Positions 42,071 through 52,685 of a stretch of 64,000 bases of DNA are shown here, in pieces. Source of the DNA: Pichia kudriavzevii (Eukaryota > Ascomycota > Pichiomycetes > Pichiales > Pichiaceae); contig NC_042506.1 of assembly GCF_003054445.1 (NCBI RefSeq), positions 1,123,501 through 1,187,500 of the forward strand. The letters run 5' to 3'. The notes below the pieces were generated by a model. That model was not told where the DNA came from, did no database searches, and worked only from the letters and a program-made list of their open reading frames with translations. Position numbers and translations under genes: made by a program. Numbering within the stretch: position 1 is the first letter of the stretch; the number at the start of each line of letters is the position of its first letter.

Positions 42071-45000
42071 TTAATTCTTGCCGCCCTCGAAGTTTTCCCG
42101 GACACGCAAATAATGCTTTAGCTCCTCCTCAGAGACTGAAGCTACAAGATCCAATCGTGCCTTAGCAAAGTCTTCTTCTGACACAAGAACTTCCATATCA
42201 CTTTCAGTTGCCACTTTGTCAAACCACTGTCTGAGATTCAGTTGATCCTCTTCGGGGCGGTTTTCGTTGTATTTATGTAGTTTTCTATCAACATCACCAG
42301 CAGTCCGAATAATCGCATTGAGCATAGCATCTGAACATAAAGCATAAAAATCTGCACCGGTGAAATTGAAGGGACACGACTCTGCTATCTTCAGTAAATC
42401 AATGTTGGGGTGTAATTTAAATTTACGGGACAATGCTTCTATAATCTTTGCTTGCTTCTCATGGGTATCCGATATTCCCAAATATAGCATTTTATCAAAT
42501 CTTCCCGGTCTTAGTAATGCCTCATCGAGTAGATCTGGTCTATTAGAGGCACCGACAACAAAAACACCATCCCCATTGTCACTACCACTCATGCCATCCA
42601 ATTCTGCAAGCAACTGAGAAACAATACGATCCATCACACCTCCAGAATCACCTTGATTACCTCTTCTTGGAGCAACTGAATCCAACTCATCAAAGAAAAT
42701 AACACAGGGTTTAGCATCTCTTGCTTTTTCAAAAACACGCCGAACGTTCGCTTCTGATTCACCGATGTACATGTTTAGCAATTCAGGACCTTTCACCGAG
42801 AAGAAGTTCAAGGAGAAATTAGTGGCAATAGCTTTAGCTAATAATGTTTTACCTGTACCAGGAGGCCCGTAAAATAGCAATCCACTCCTTTTTTTCATTC
42901 CACTACCAAACAGTTCGGGATGTTTCAAAGGCATCTCGATTGTATCCAAAATTTCACTTTTGACAACGTCCAAACCCCCAACATCTTCCCACTTGACATT
43001 TGGGATACGCGGAGCACCAATAGAGTCACTAAACTTGTTACGTGCTCTATTGATACTCTCTTCGAAGTCCTTGCTGATAAGTTTAACGGAGCTTCCATTC
43101 AACTCAATGAGATCCAAAAGACTAATTTCTAACTTCTTGCTTTCTTTTCTCAACCTATTTAGTGCATTTAGCTTGACGTTCTTGACAATGTAGTTTAAAT
43201 CATTTGCAGTTAAAGCGGCACTCTGTAATGCTAAATTATCAATGTTGACGTCTGATCTCGCAACGTACTTATATCTACCATCGTTGTTAAAAATTGATCT
43301 TTTCGATGAATATTCAGTGTCAACTAAATATTTGAAAATCTCCTTTCTTTCTGGCTCATTGGGGACTCCAACATCAATTTCAAATTTGACTTTAGATCTC
43401 AATATGTCACTGACATTATCTGCATCTTTTGAAGTAAAAACAACAACCACACCCCTTTTAGCATAATCCCTGACCAATTGAGTAATGTTCATGCTTAACG
43501 TGTCATCCACACTCTTCTGCTCGAGCTGTTGTTCATCGCCTTTCTTACAAATGGATTCAATATGTTTGATCAAAATCACCAACCTTTCACAGGATTCGAC
43601 CAGTCTATCAACTTTCCCACGGATTATGCCTACTGTAGCTGCAGGCATACCTAGTCCAGAGTTTAATAGTTCATGGCCATTCAATTCAACAAAAGAATAC
43701 CCAAAATCATTACACACTGTTTTCAATAATGTGGACTTACCTACAAACCTCGTGTTGCTTGTTAACATAACTATGGTTTGTAACTCAAGTTTCCCACGGG
43801 TTTTGGTTGCTGTTTCAAAAATCTTCCTCAACTTTTTTGCATAGGGAAAGGTAACTTTGTTGGGAGCAATATATATATTGGGAAATTGAAACAATGGTTG
43901 GATATTAAGGTACGATGAGATATTGGGAATATTCACACTAGACAAATCACTGCATACAATACCTGATTGTATCATTCTAGTCCTTTGTGCGTTCACAAAA
44001 TATTGTTTTCCCGGTTCGATATCGGCCAACCCTTGATTATTTGGATCTTTGAAACTACCTCCTGTAATTTGGAACCAAGCAATACAATCTTGCTGTCCGT
44101 AAGGGATCTGATCTGGATACCGGTTCTTATTAGAGTATGTCTCATAAATAGATCTTGCTAAAGATGAATCTAATGCAATTGGAATTAACTGACCAAATGA
44201 AATCACTCTATGGGCAGATTCAAAGTACTTTTTCAAATTTAACATAAATAGATGTTGTAAAGATTTATCAGTTGTAACTGGCGTTGAAACACGAGCAATT
44301 GTAACTTCTTTTGCTAGAGGAATAAACTTGGTGATTCGATGTCTTTCTCCATTTACAAGTTTATTGGGTGCTCTTAATTTGCTAATTTTGATACGCTTGG
44401 GATTTGATAGAGTTAGTGCGAGCAAAGGACTAATGTAAATACTATTAGGTTTGAATGAACATGGACCGACAAAGGGGAATATACGACCTAAAAAATCGTA
44501 GGAGCCGCTAGAGATTTTAACAATTTCTCCACTTAAGCATTGAAGTTTCTGGAAATCATGAAGTGTCAAGCACATGTAAATCATCTCATCTTCATACCAA
44601 AATTCGGAAGAGTGTTGATCCAGCATAGTATTCTCCTTCAAAGTATTGAGCTGCAAAGTGCTCACATTAAACTCACACTCAATACTTTCCTTCCCATTTA
44701 AGATCATTGAATTGGATATATCATCAAAATTGAATGGATCAAAGTCATCAAAGTTTTGTTCTTGGCTTGTCAGTTCGTTGATACTGGTAGAATGACAACC
44801 ATTTGCCTTAACAATCGTAATGGCTGTTTGAGTGTTAATGTAGCCTTGCTCATAGGGTTCTGTAAATAATATTTCACCATTCAACGTGTGTGAAATATCT
44901 CCAGTTCTAATTACAGCAAAATCAACACTTGACTCTCTTTCTTCACAAATTTGACGATGAATAAACTCACTGGACTTATCCTTCAAGATATCATATACTT

Positions 45001-45427
45001 CAGGGGGGAAAGATGCAATAATATGATCTAATGGTGGAATTTTGTCAATACGTCTAATAACCGCTTTCAGAATACTAAAATCACCGCTATATTTTTGAAG
45101 GTATTTCAAACTTTCTATTTCAATCATATTATGGGGTAAATTTGTTTTGACCGTTACAGGGAACACTTTCGGAGTTGATAAAACACTGGACCCGATAAAT
45201 CTCACTAAAATCATTTTATGCATCACATCCGTCTCGTTACCAAAAAGCTGAGCGTATAGCCTCCTACCTAAGGAGACAAACTCTAAACTTGATTGTGCCG
45301 ACATAGACAATGATACAGAGACAGAAACCGAATGTGATGCTCTTGTTTTCATTTTTTCCCCCGAAATGATTGAGCTATTATGTATGCTAACCTCTGTATC
45401 ACCGACTGATGTTTGTGAAACAGTCAT
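42071..45427 (-). CDS. PEX6: Peroxisomal AAA-ATPase Pex6
   Basis: Encodes 1118 residues (S. cerevisiae Pex6 is 1030). Pex6 forms a hexamer with Pex1 that extracts the import receptor Pex5 from the peroxisome membrane. The N-domains cover about 1-530. The first AAA domain (about 540-760) is degenerate, as is normal for Pex6: SNTRFVGKSTLLK stands in for Walker A and Walker B is poor. The second AAA domain is complete: VKWEDVGGLDVVK, GPPGTGKT (about 854), FFDELDS (about 914) and the arginine-finger region RPGRFD. Its N-terminal start is supported by the first in-frame ATG, 56 bases before the end of the neighbouring gene. Confidence 0.93.
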   Translation of the reverse strand: MTVSQTSVGDTEVSIHNSSIISGEKMKTRASHSVSVSVSLSMSAQSSLEFVSLGRRLYAQLFGNETDVMHKMILVRFIGSSVLSTPKVFPVTVKTNLPHNMIEIESLKYLQKYSGDFSILKAVIRRIDKIPPLDHIIASFPPEVYDILKDKSSEFIHRQICEERESSVDFAVIRTGDISHTLNGEILFTEPYEQGYINTQTAITIVKANGCHSTSINELTSQEQNFDDFDPFNFDDISNSMILNGKESIECEFNVSTLQLNTLKENTMLDQHSSEFWYEDEMIYMCLTLHDFQKLQCLSGEIVKISSGSYDFLGRIFPFVGPCSFKPNSIYISPLLALTLSNPKRIKISKLRAPNKLVNGERHRITKFIPLAKEVTIARVSTPVTTDKSLQHLFMLNLKKYFESAHRVISFGQLIPIALDSSLARSIYETYSNKNRYPDQIPYGQQDCIAWFQITGGSFKDPNNQGLADIEPGKQYFVNAQRTRMIQSGIVCSDLSSVNIPNISSYLNIQPLFQFPNIYIAPNKVTFPYAKKLRKIFETATKTRGKLELQTIVMLTSNTRFVGKSTLLKTVCNDFGYSFVELNGHELLNSGLGMPAATVGIIRGKVDRLVESCERLVILIKHIESICKKGDEQQLEQKSVDDTLSMNITQLVRDYAKRGVVVVFTSKDADNVSDILRSKVKFEIDVGVPNEPERKEIFKYLVDTEYSSKRSIFNNDGRYKYVARSDVNIDNLALQSAALTANDLNYIVKNVKLNALNRLRKESKKLEISLLDLIELNGSSVKLISKDFEESINRARNKFSDSIGAPRIPNVKWEDVGGLDVVKSEILDTIEMPLKHPELFGSGMKKRSGLLFYGPPGTGKTLLAKAIATNFSLNFFSVKGPELLNMYIGESEANVRRVFEKARDAKPCVIFFDELDSVAPRRGNQGDSGGVMDRIVSQLLAELDGMSGSDNGDGVFVVGASNRPDLLDEALLRPGRFDKMLYLGISDTHEKQAKIIEALSRKFKLHPNIDLLKIAESCPFNFTGADFYALCSDAMLNAIIRTAGDVDRKLHKYNENRPEEDQLNLRQWFDKVATESDMEVLVSEEDFAKARLDLVASVSEEELKHYLRVRENFEGGKN

Positions 45428-45482
45428 TATGTGGGGAGGTGTATATACTACACAATCTACTTAAAAACGTGCACAAAACACG

Positions 45483-47003
45483 TTATTTAATCTTTCCAGA
45501 ACTTGCAGTTGCAGCGACTTGATGAGATTTTGTCATCGATTCGCCAATTTTGTTGTTATCAATATCGCTATCATCATCATTCTGAATACCATCCTCCTCG
45601 TTCTCTTTTTCCCCATTATTCTGTAGGCTTCCGTCGCTATCATCACCACCAATAGGCATGAAGTGGTGAAGATCCATATCCATATCCTCTATCTCGTCCA
45701 TATGTGCCATTCTATCGATCATGGAGACTACTGGTTGAGATTCCGAATTTTTGGCTTGCTTTCTTGGTTTCTCATTCCCAGTTTCTGAGTCATCGATAAA
45801 CTGTGTATCTTCTTTGTCAAATTTGGGCTGACTGCATCCTAATCCTTCTGGGCTGGTTTGGATTGAGGAGTTAATTTCTAATTTCTCTTTGATTAGGTGT
45901 TCAGCCCATTTGTCACGTATCGCAAAGTCAAATACTGTTAATTCACCTAATAATTGTTGTAATACAACTCTTTGCTCACGGTTCCACATATCCTTTTTAG
46001 ATTCAGCAGATAATGTTTGCCAATTTTCAAACCCAATGGTTAGTTTCGATATATGGCTTTGGATCGTGTTCGAATTACTCAAGTGGGGTATCTTCGTCAT
46101 AACGTCTTTGTTAGTTTCAAGCCACACCATTAGAGTTTTATACGTCTGGGTAGTGGGTGGATCGTGAGGCCATAAACTAGGTGGAAGAAAAAACAAAACC
46201 ATTCTTGGAAACGAAGGGTGGGATGGAAGCGTTGGATAGCTGATATTTTTGTAGAATGCCATTTGCTGAGCTTCCTTTTCCCTGTTAAACTTACAGGTGG
46301 CTCTTCTTCTTCGGAGTCTATTTTTCTCCTTTACATAGTCTCTTCTATTATACTCTTTTGCTTTCTTTTGTCTTCGCAGCCTAACCTCTTCAGGGTTTCC
46401 TCTACGTGCCACGTTACCCCTAATCTTCTCAACTTCTTCTGCCGGGTGCAGTTCGTTACCCTTCTGATGATCTAAATGTCGTCCCAGTGACCCTGTTTGC
46501 TGAAAGGTTTTTCCGCAGAATTTGCATACTTTTTTACTATCAGAACTTGCGGAAAGCTTTGTATAATGTTCGTTATGTTTATTCAAATTAACCGGTCGGA
46601 CTACTTTTTGAGGTAGATTAGTAGATGGTGTAATAGATACATTTTCTGCCGTAATATTTCTCAGAGGGTCTCCTAATTTGGTCCCGTCGGCCTTATCCAT
46701 CACATGCTGACTACTCAAATGAGCAAATGTCTCTGATATTGCTCTGTCGATATTCAAGTTGATGTCCAGGTCAACGTCACCAAAAGTTACGTCTGTAATT
46801 CCGTTTCCATTTTTAGTCCCGTCTATATCTTCATCAGCTACTTCCGTACTTCTAGTTGTAGTGAATTGCTTTATATCTCTGAAATATTGGTTGACATGGT
46901 TATCTAAAGTCTGATGGTCTTCCTCCATAATATCATGGTTTTCGTTGTCAGTTTCGGGTTTCTCTTCATGAGGACCGCCTTTCCCACCTATGATCTCTTT
47001 CAT
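45483..47003 (-). CDS. C2H2-type zinc finger protein, function unknown
   Basis: Encodes 506 residues from the ATG at 47003; the frame is open to a TTG at 47018. One zinc finger lies at about 158-185, CKFCGKTFQQTGSLGRHLDH, followed by a further His after KGNEL, so which histidines bind zinc is unclear. It continues into RGNPEEVRLRRQKK and a strongly basic coil (KEKNRLRRRR). A hydrophobic region near 245-300 (YPTLPSHPSFPRMVLFFLPP) looks conserved. The ends are acidic. It is probably a nuclear nucleic-acid-binding protein; I cannot match it to a named yeast gene. It is tandem with PEX6, whose start lies 55 bases beyond this gene's stop. Confidence 0.7.
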   Translation of the reverse strand: MKEIIGGKGGPHEEKPETDNENHDIMEEDHQTLDNHVNQYFRDIKQFTTTRSTEVADEDIDGTKNGNGITDVTFGDVDLDINLNIDRAISETFAHLSSQHVMDKADGTKLGDPLRNITAENVSITPSTNLPQKVVRPVNLNKHNEHYTKLSASSDSKKVCKFCGKTFQQTGSLGRHLDHQKGNELHPAEEVEKIRGNVARRGNPEEVRLRRQKKAKEYNRRDYVKEKNRLRRRRATCKFNREKEAQQMAFYKNISYPTLPSHPSFPRMVLFFLPPSLWPHDPPTTQTYKTLMVWLETNKDVMTKIPHLSNSNTIQSHISKLTIGFENWQTLSAESKKDMWNREQRVVLQQLLGELTVFDFAIRDKWAEHLIKEKLEINSSIQTSPEGLGCSQPKFDKEDTQFIDDSETGNEKPRKQAKNSESQPVVSMIDRMAHMDEIEDMDMDLHHFMPIGGDDSDGSLQNNGEKENEEDGIQNDDDSDIDNNKIGESMTKSHQVAATASSGKIK

Positions 47004-47250
47004 TAACCGTGAATACAATAGTAGCCCCGAACCTTAACTCTTGATCATAAAGTGAAACAAAATTTTAGTTTACCTAAAAGGGAACATTACGCTGAAGATT
47101 ACAAAAGAAATTAGGATTATTGTATTCGGTACTCTCATGTATTTTTCATGTCCCGTTCACAGACGAGCATCTAATCCGACCTTCCTCACTTAATGTTACA
47201 AATTACGAATCTAAAGGAAAGCGTCGTACATATATATTTGCTAAAGATCA

Positions 47251-47757
47251 ATGGACTCAAATAACATAAAACAGGGAAGGCTAGTGAATGAAAACAGACA
47301 AGAGCAAAGAAAGCCCAAAACAGTGTTCATTAGGGTGCCTAGTAATGTAACACATGAGAATGTTTCACAGAATCAGCGGTTATTCCCCATGGCTGGATCG
47401 CCACAGATTGCGTCAGCAAACAAAAGGGAGAAAGTGAGGTTAGCACCTCATCATTCTGCAATGGATTGGGAGCGTCGGAAAAAGACAACAAATGTCAGAA
47501 ACCTCCACCCTTCTGAATTTCCCTTACGTGTGACCAAGGAAGAGCTGAAAAAACACCGAAATAAGGATGATTGTTGGGTTGCATTTGGTGATAAAATATA
47601 TAATATTACAGCATATTTAGACTACCACCCAGGTGGTGTTGACATCCTTCTAAAAAATGCAGGTAGAGATTGTACGGCCTTGTTCATGAAGTATCATAGA
47701 TGGGTTAATTATGAAAGAATTTTAGATGGATGCTTCATTGGATTTTTGGTTACATAA
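47251..47757 (+). CDS. IRC21: Cytochrome b5-like protein Irc21
   Basis: Encodes 168 residues (S. cerevisiae Irc21 is 201). The C-terminal half is a cytochrome b5 heme domain with both axial-ligand contexts: DYHPGGVDILLKNAGRD (about residue 125-128) and FMKYHRW. Before it is the family element RLAPHHSAMDWERRK. There is no membrane anchor or secretion signal, so it is likely soluble. Irc21 function is poorly known: mutants show raised Rad52 foci, and human CYB5R4 carries a similar b5 module. In S. cerevisiae IRC21 (YMR073C) is next to YMR074C (SDD2); here two genes separate them. Confidence 0.85.
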   Translation: MDSNNIKQGRLVNENRQEQRKPKTVFIRVPSNVTHENVSQNQRLFPMAGSPQIASANKREKVRLAPHHSAMDWERRKKTTNVRNLHPSEFPLRVTKEELKKHRNKDDCWVAFGDKIYNITAYLDYHPGGVDILLKNAGRDCTALFMKYHRWVNYERILDGCFIGFLVT

Positions 47758-47817
47758 TTCCGTCATTTGTTCTAATATCGTTATATTATTGTTACATACA
47801 TTTCTATCTACATAATG

Positions 47818-50475
47818 CTACGAATTTTCTGTTTTGAATAAACCCTGCATACTGTTGAAGCTATTATTTGACGATCCTCTTTGCATATTCATCGATGATA
47901 TGAATTGGTTGTTTGCTAGACTCTGAATACTCCGATGACTATTCCTACTCTTCAGGCTCATTAAGCTTTCAATGTCTGAATTATCATTGTCAGTACTACT
48001 TTGCCTGGACGAAAGATCATCCTGGTCAACTATATTTATAGCATATTGAATTACTTTATGTTTGTAATCATTGAAGTCAACGCAAACTTTAACTATCTCT
48101 AAAAGATCCGACAGTACAAGTTTCCCACTCTCAGGGGTGTTGATGACATCATCATATCTTCTCAAAAATGCTCCATAATATTTCTCTTTTGTTCGTCTCG
48201 ATAATAGTTCCCACGGTTTATCAGAATCAATTTTTATTCTATTGTACAAATCTTGTGGTCTGACGATCTTGTTTTTATACTCCGCCGAAACAGAGAGGTC
48301 TCTCATGTTGTCATCCAACAATGCTGAAAATATTTCGGATATAGATCTACCTTTCTTCACAGAATGTTTTTTGGCAATTGCTTTTCTGGGGTCTTCAAAA
48401 TCTGTTACTGTTTTTAGTGATATAAGCTCCGGCTTATTTTCAATAAATTCCTTGAGTTCTAAAACAGTACTGGTATCGGCTCTTTTGATAGCTGGCTTAA
48501 GAATCCTCTTGACATTTTCAGTTTCAGCTTCACTTGCCACTGTGTCTTCGTAAGATATGCCATGGTTTAATTGCCTATGCTTACGCGTGTGTCCACTTAA
48601 TTTTTCAAACATGTCTATCTTTTCAGGAATAGTTTCGTCTTTTCCTTCAAGGGACCTTAGGGGTATAATTATATCATCATTATCAAGCTCGGAGTTCAAT
48701 GCACTGGAGCCCGCGGATGATGAAGAAACATCAAGCATTGCCGTTAAGGCACCAGGTTCTTTGAAAAGATCTGGATCAATATCTGTTGCTGTAGAAATGG
48801 CCGAGAAAATTGAATCGGATCTAAAGCTTTTTGCTGGTACAATTTTAGACTGAGGAAAATATTGCTCAATACCATCTTCTAGTATTTGATCTATATTAAC
48901 GTTATCAATATCGCATAGTTCCTCATTCGTATCTGCATCATATCCTGGAGATGTAGGAGAAATTTTCGATAGTCGAGATGTATAGGTATCCGAGACCAAT
49001 GAAAGTTCACAAGTACCCAGATTTTCGACATGAATCTCATCTTTTGTTTCTTTATCTGCCCCCTTAATTTCGTTGGGAGTTTCATTTAAGTGATCTGAAA
49101 CCAGTGTCATTTCCAACTCATTTTTATTTATGTCTAGATTTTCGCTGACAGAACTGGTTGACATATGTGACTTGTCTTCATTGTAATCTTGATTTTCCAA
49201 AACTATCTGAGGTTCTGAACTTTTAGCACAAGCTGCTTTTAGCTCCAAATCTATGGTTTGATCTTCTTTATGTAAATCATGTGTGATATCGGTGGCATCA
49301 GCACCGGCTAGAGACTGTGTATCTTCGAGGCTCAATGTTCGGTTTGTATCAGTAATATCAACGTCAAATCTACTATCTGTGAAACCTTCGTTTGGATGGG
49401 TTACGAGCTCTTTGGCAATAGGACGTGGTGAGACATCAGAGGTGTAAGTGCTGGATTCACCAATGGTATCTTCAAGTACACACTCAAGAGAATCATCAAT
49501 ATTCCAGCTAATTTCTTCCTCACTGCCCTCACTTGATTCAATAAACAATCCCATTTCATCATCATCTGCCCAACCTCGATGCAACCCAACATCCCCAATC
49601 ATTTTCCTACTTCTCTCCTCATCGCTTGTACAATTCCACTCTTCCCAGATAAGTTTCCAAAACAAAACCAAATCCTTCCTCGCCCTTGGATCTGCTCCAA
49701 ATATATGATGCCGCAACACAATACAATACCTTGCAAAGTCACTCACCGGAACAGAATCCTTCAAAAATTTAGAGCATTTCATTTCGAGTAAAACATCTTG
49801 GTACTCTTTGATGATATCAACAATGCTTACTATTGGCAATGGGACACCCATTCCCTTCATTATTTTCAGCATTTCTTTTATCTTTTTCTCCTGGTTAGGT
49901 GTAACAATAAAGTAATTGAGAACCCAATTTGGATCTGGGTACGGGACATCAATGTTCCGACTAAAATGTCGAATAGCCGATTTTAAAGACTTTACCAATC
50001 TTTTTACAGGATCAATAGCTATTTCATGTGGTAACTTAAAGTGAGATCTTGCCTCATTTAAAATATACCATCTTTTCAAGAATTCGTCATGTTGATTGAC
50101 TAATGGTATAATACTTACATAATCGTCCTTTTTTGAATGAATGTCTTTATATTTTTCAATGCTTGCATTGAAAGCAGGCCCGTATCGTTGTCCACTCCAA
50201 ATCTCCCTAAAATTTGTGGGTCCAACTTCCCCCTTGAGATAGTCTCCCGTAGTTTTGGCATTTGTAAGATACTCAGAAATTGAAGATGTTTGTGTAGATA
50301 TAACACGAAATATAGTTACCTGGCGGGATATATACCGCACATAATCAAAGAATAGTCGCACAGGATCATCATAAGCATGAAGGGTATTGTCCAGAAGTAC
50401 GATCATTGCTCGTTGAATTAAGGTTACACTTAAAGAATAAACAAATCGATGTTGTTGATCTACACAATTAATCAT
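47818..50475 (-). CDS. Unrecognised 885-residue protein
   Basis: I do not recognise this protein. The start is the ATG at 50475; the open frame extends 22 codons further only to a GTG. The first ~340 residues look globular and mostly helical (for example FLKRWYILNEARSHFKLPHE and FARYCIVLRHHIFGADPRAR). Residues about 340-650 are acidic, Ser/Thr-rich and probably disordered. A basic, more ordered region lies at about 650-810 (KKHSVKKGRSISEIFSALLD; RPQDLYNRIKID), ahead of a Ser/Asn-rich tail. No membrane segment or known catalytic motif is seen. It could be a scaffold or regulator, but that is only inference from layout. Confidence 0.75.
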   Translation of the reverse strand: MINCVDQQHRFVYSLSVTLIQRAMIVLLDNTLHAYDDPVRLFFDYVRYISRQVTIFRVISTQTSSISEYLTNAKTTGDYLKGEVGPTNFREIWSGQRYGPAFNASIEKYKDIHSKKDDYVSIIPLVNQHDEFLKRWYILNEARSHFKLPHEIAIDPVKRLVKSLKSAIRHFSRNIDVPYPDPNWVLNYFIVTPNQEKKIKEMLKIMKGMGVPLPIVSIVDIIKEYQDVLLEMKCSKFLKDSVPVSDFARYCIVLRHHIFGADPRARKDLVLFWKLIWEEWNCTSDEERSRKMIGDVGLHRGWADDDEMGLFIESSEGSEEEISWNIDDSLECVLEDTIGESSTYTSDVSPRPIAKELVTHPNEGFTDSRFDVDITDTNRTLSLEDTQSLAGADATDITHDLHKEDQTIDLELKAACAKSSEPQIVLENQDYNEDKSHMSTSSVSENLDINKNELEMTLVSDHLNETPNEIKGADKETKDEIHVENLGTCELSLVSDTYTSRLSKISPTSPGYDADTNEELCDIDNVNIDQILEDGIEQYFPQSKIVPAKSFRSDSIFSAISTATDIDPDLFKEPGALTAMLDVSSSSAGSSALNSELDNDDIIIPLRSLEGKDETIPEKIDMFEKLSGHTRKHRQLNHGISYEDTVASEAETENVKRILKPAIKRADTSTVLELKEFIENKPELISLKTVTDFEDPRKAIAKKHSVKKGRSISEIFSALLDDNMRDLSVSAEYKNKIVRPQDLYNRIKIDSDKPWELLSRRTKEKYYGAFLRRYDDVINTPESGKLVLSDLLEIVKVCVDFNDYKHKVIQYAINIVDQDDLSSRQSSTDNDNSDIESLMSLKSRNSHRSIQSLANNQFISSMNMQRGSSNNSFNSMQGLFKTENS

Positions 50476-50681
50476 GTGTGCCAGGTGCGTGTGCCGAAAT
50501 TCTCGAATAACATGATGCGGAAAAAAAAAACATGGCTGCACTTTTTCCTATTATGACAAATTACATTAGGGAAGGCTACCAATGATGAGGTATGGAATAA
50601 CGTTGGAATATTTGATCAAACTCAAAGTACAAAATCTATAGACATAGAAGGGAGAAATAAAACAGAATCTAAGATCTATTC

Positions 50682-52685
50682 TTATAGTGAGGCTTTTTTG
50701 CAGCAGTTTGCAGATGAAACGCTTTTTGCATTTTTACGATTTTCCTCATATAGTTGTGATTTATTGAAAGCGTTATTAGCTTGTGGTAAATCTAATGCTG
50801 GATTCTTTTCAAAGAAACCAAATGGAGTAATACCAATTTCATGCATTTCCACAGGCATGACAGGGAAATCTTCTGGCTTTGGAATATGTGTGAAACCAAG
50901 AGTACACCATACAATGTTATCAGTATTTCTGACGTCATCTTCTCCATTAGCCCAAACCGCTAAACCAGTATCATTCTGAGATTGGTTGGTAAACTCACCA
51001 GCAGCATAGATTCTATCTTCTTTATATTTTGTGACCCAAATTTGTTCTGTTGCAAACTTAGCCCTTTTGGTGTTGTAGGAATCTGGAGAAGCCATAATCA
51101 TTTGTCTTGCAGGCATGACGATTTTGTAACCAACAGGTTTCTTAGAGGTTGGATTGATGACGTTTTCATTGATAATCTTGTATGCTCTGTTTGTGAATGG
51201 TGATTGATCAATATGGCCCGCCTTTTCAACATATTTTCTTTCAGTGTAGAAACCAACATTGTATGGATTCAGTTTAGTATTTTCCGGCATTTTGAGGACA
51301 TCATCATAAACAACAGTATTATTGTGGCCATCAAGAGCTGGATCAATTCTGAAAGATAAGAGGTGCTGGTGATAGGCTGCCATGACTCTTGGTCCAACTA
51401 ATGTACCGTAGTTAACATCCACATCTCTATCAATTGGCATTGTTGATAAGATACCGGTAGCTCTAACAGAAATTTTGATTTCCCCAACTTGGTCAAAGAT
51501 ATACTGGACTGCATATTCATAATTAGCAACAGTAGCGATAATTTGAACAACAAATTCCCGTCTTCTAGCCACAACAGAATTGCCAGTTCTGTAGTTAACG
51601 TGCTTATACAAAATACCAGCATCTTGTTCGTGCAAACATACAGTATTTGGAATGATCTTGACGTCACCATCAGCTGTAACAGCCCTGTTGTCCATGTACT
51701 TAATAACACCTAAGCACTCGCAACCTAGATTCAAGACATTACCATTAACACCGAACCCACAATCACCTAAATCAAAAGCTTGCTTTCTATGGAACGGAGC
51801 TCTTGGATCACCATACGGAACAGTCATCTCAGACAAGGATAGCCTGTAAATAATGGATCTACCTTTGAAGTGGATATCATAAATAACAGCACCCTCTCTT
51901 GCGTTTGGAACAACATAAAACTCCCAGTCCTGCCAGGTAATCTTATGGTTGTCAACAGTGAAGGAAACACCTTCAGGTTGGGAGATGATCAAAGGTTTGA
52001 CTTCTCTTAGTTTGGTGACACCGTTCAAGTCTGGGTGGTATTCAACCAATGGGAATTCATCCCAAACAGTAGTGTCGTTAATGACAAATTCATCAGCACC
52101 CGATGGTAAGTAGTCCATTCTAACAAATTCCTTTGTTAAGCCATCAAACACAGGAGAAAATTTAAGAGGTAAAGAATAATGATTAGATTCAGTATGGTTT
52201 TTATTCGCTAGATACATGTAGCATTGGATCAAGAGTCTCTTTTCATTTGGATCATCAGTACCATAAATCCAAGGATCACATACAACATGAATATTATCAG
52301 GTAGACACAATTTTTCAATTTCTGCTTTACACACTGGGTGGTTTACAGATAATTGTTCAATCTCCTCAACTTGATCAGGAATAAGTGGGCCAATGACACC
52401 TTCAGGTAGTCTTTCATCGCAGATGATATGTTTAAAGGTAAGGTTGATAAGAGCCTTATGAAACTCTTGGTCAATATAGAAGTAAGCATAAGCTCTTCTT
52501 GGAATAAGCGGAGGTGCAATACCTTGTCTTTCTGCTTCCAGATAAGGAACCATCAGGTTCTTTGCAGGATCTAACCTGTCAATTTGGGCAAAAACAGGCT
52601 TATCATTTGGATAAGCATCTTTGATAAGCTTAACGGTAATTCTGACTTCCTCGTCGGAAATTTGATCGAATGGATGTGGCGCCAT
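50682..52685 (-). CDS. AMO1: Copper amine oxidase (topaquinone type)
   Basis: Encodes 667 residues. It oxidises primary amines to aldehyde, ammonia and H2O2, letting yeasts use amines as nitrogen source. Key residues are present: the topaquinone precursor Tyr 389 in NYEY; copper ligands HQH (about 439-441) and the His in GFTHIPKPEDFP (about 598); and the catalytic-base Asp in QAFDLGDCGFG (about 306). The N-terminal D2/D3 domains are intact. The family enzyme in methylotrophic yeasts is peroxisomal, but I see no PTS2 here, and the C-terminus ASL is not a standard PTS1, so the location is open. S. cerevisiae lacks this gene. A GATAAG in the promoter fits nitrogen control. Confidence 0.92.
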   Translation of the reverse strand: MAPHPFDQISDEEVRITVKLIKDAYPNDKPVFAQIDRLDPAKNLMVPYLEAERQGIAPPLIPRRAYAYFYIDQEFHKALINLTFKHIICDERLPEGVIGPLIPDQVEEIEQLSVNHPVCKAEIEKLCLPDNIHVVCDPWIYGTDDPNEKRLLIQCYMYLANKNHTESNHYSLPLKFSPVFDGLTKEFVRMDYLPSGADEFVINDTTVWDEFPLVEYHPDLNGVTKLREVKPLIISQPEGVSFTVDNHKITWQDWEFYVVPNAREGAVIYDIHFKGRSIIYRLSLSEMTVPYGDPRAPFHRKQAFDLGDCGFGVNGNVLNLGCECLGVIKYMDNRAVTADGDVKIIPNTVCLHEQDAGILYKHVNYRTGNSVVARRREFVVQIIATVANYEYAVQYIFDQVGEIKISVRATGILSTMPIDRDVDVNYGTLVGPRVMAAYHQHLLSFRIDPALDGHNNTVVYDDVLKMPENTKLNPYNVGFYTERKYVEKAGHIDQSPFTNRAYKIINENVINPTSKKPVGYKIVMPARQMIMASPDSYNTKRAKFATEQIWVTKYKEDRIYAAGEFTNQSQNDTGLAVWANGEDDVRNTDNIVWCTLGFTHIPKPEDFPVMPVEMHEIGITPFGFFEKNPALDLPQANNAFNKSQLYEENRKNAKSVSSANCCKKASL

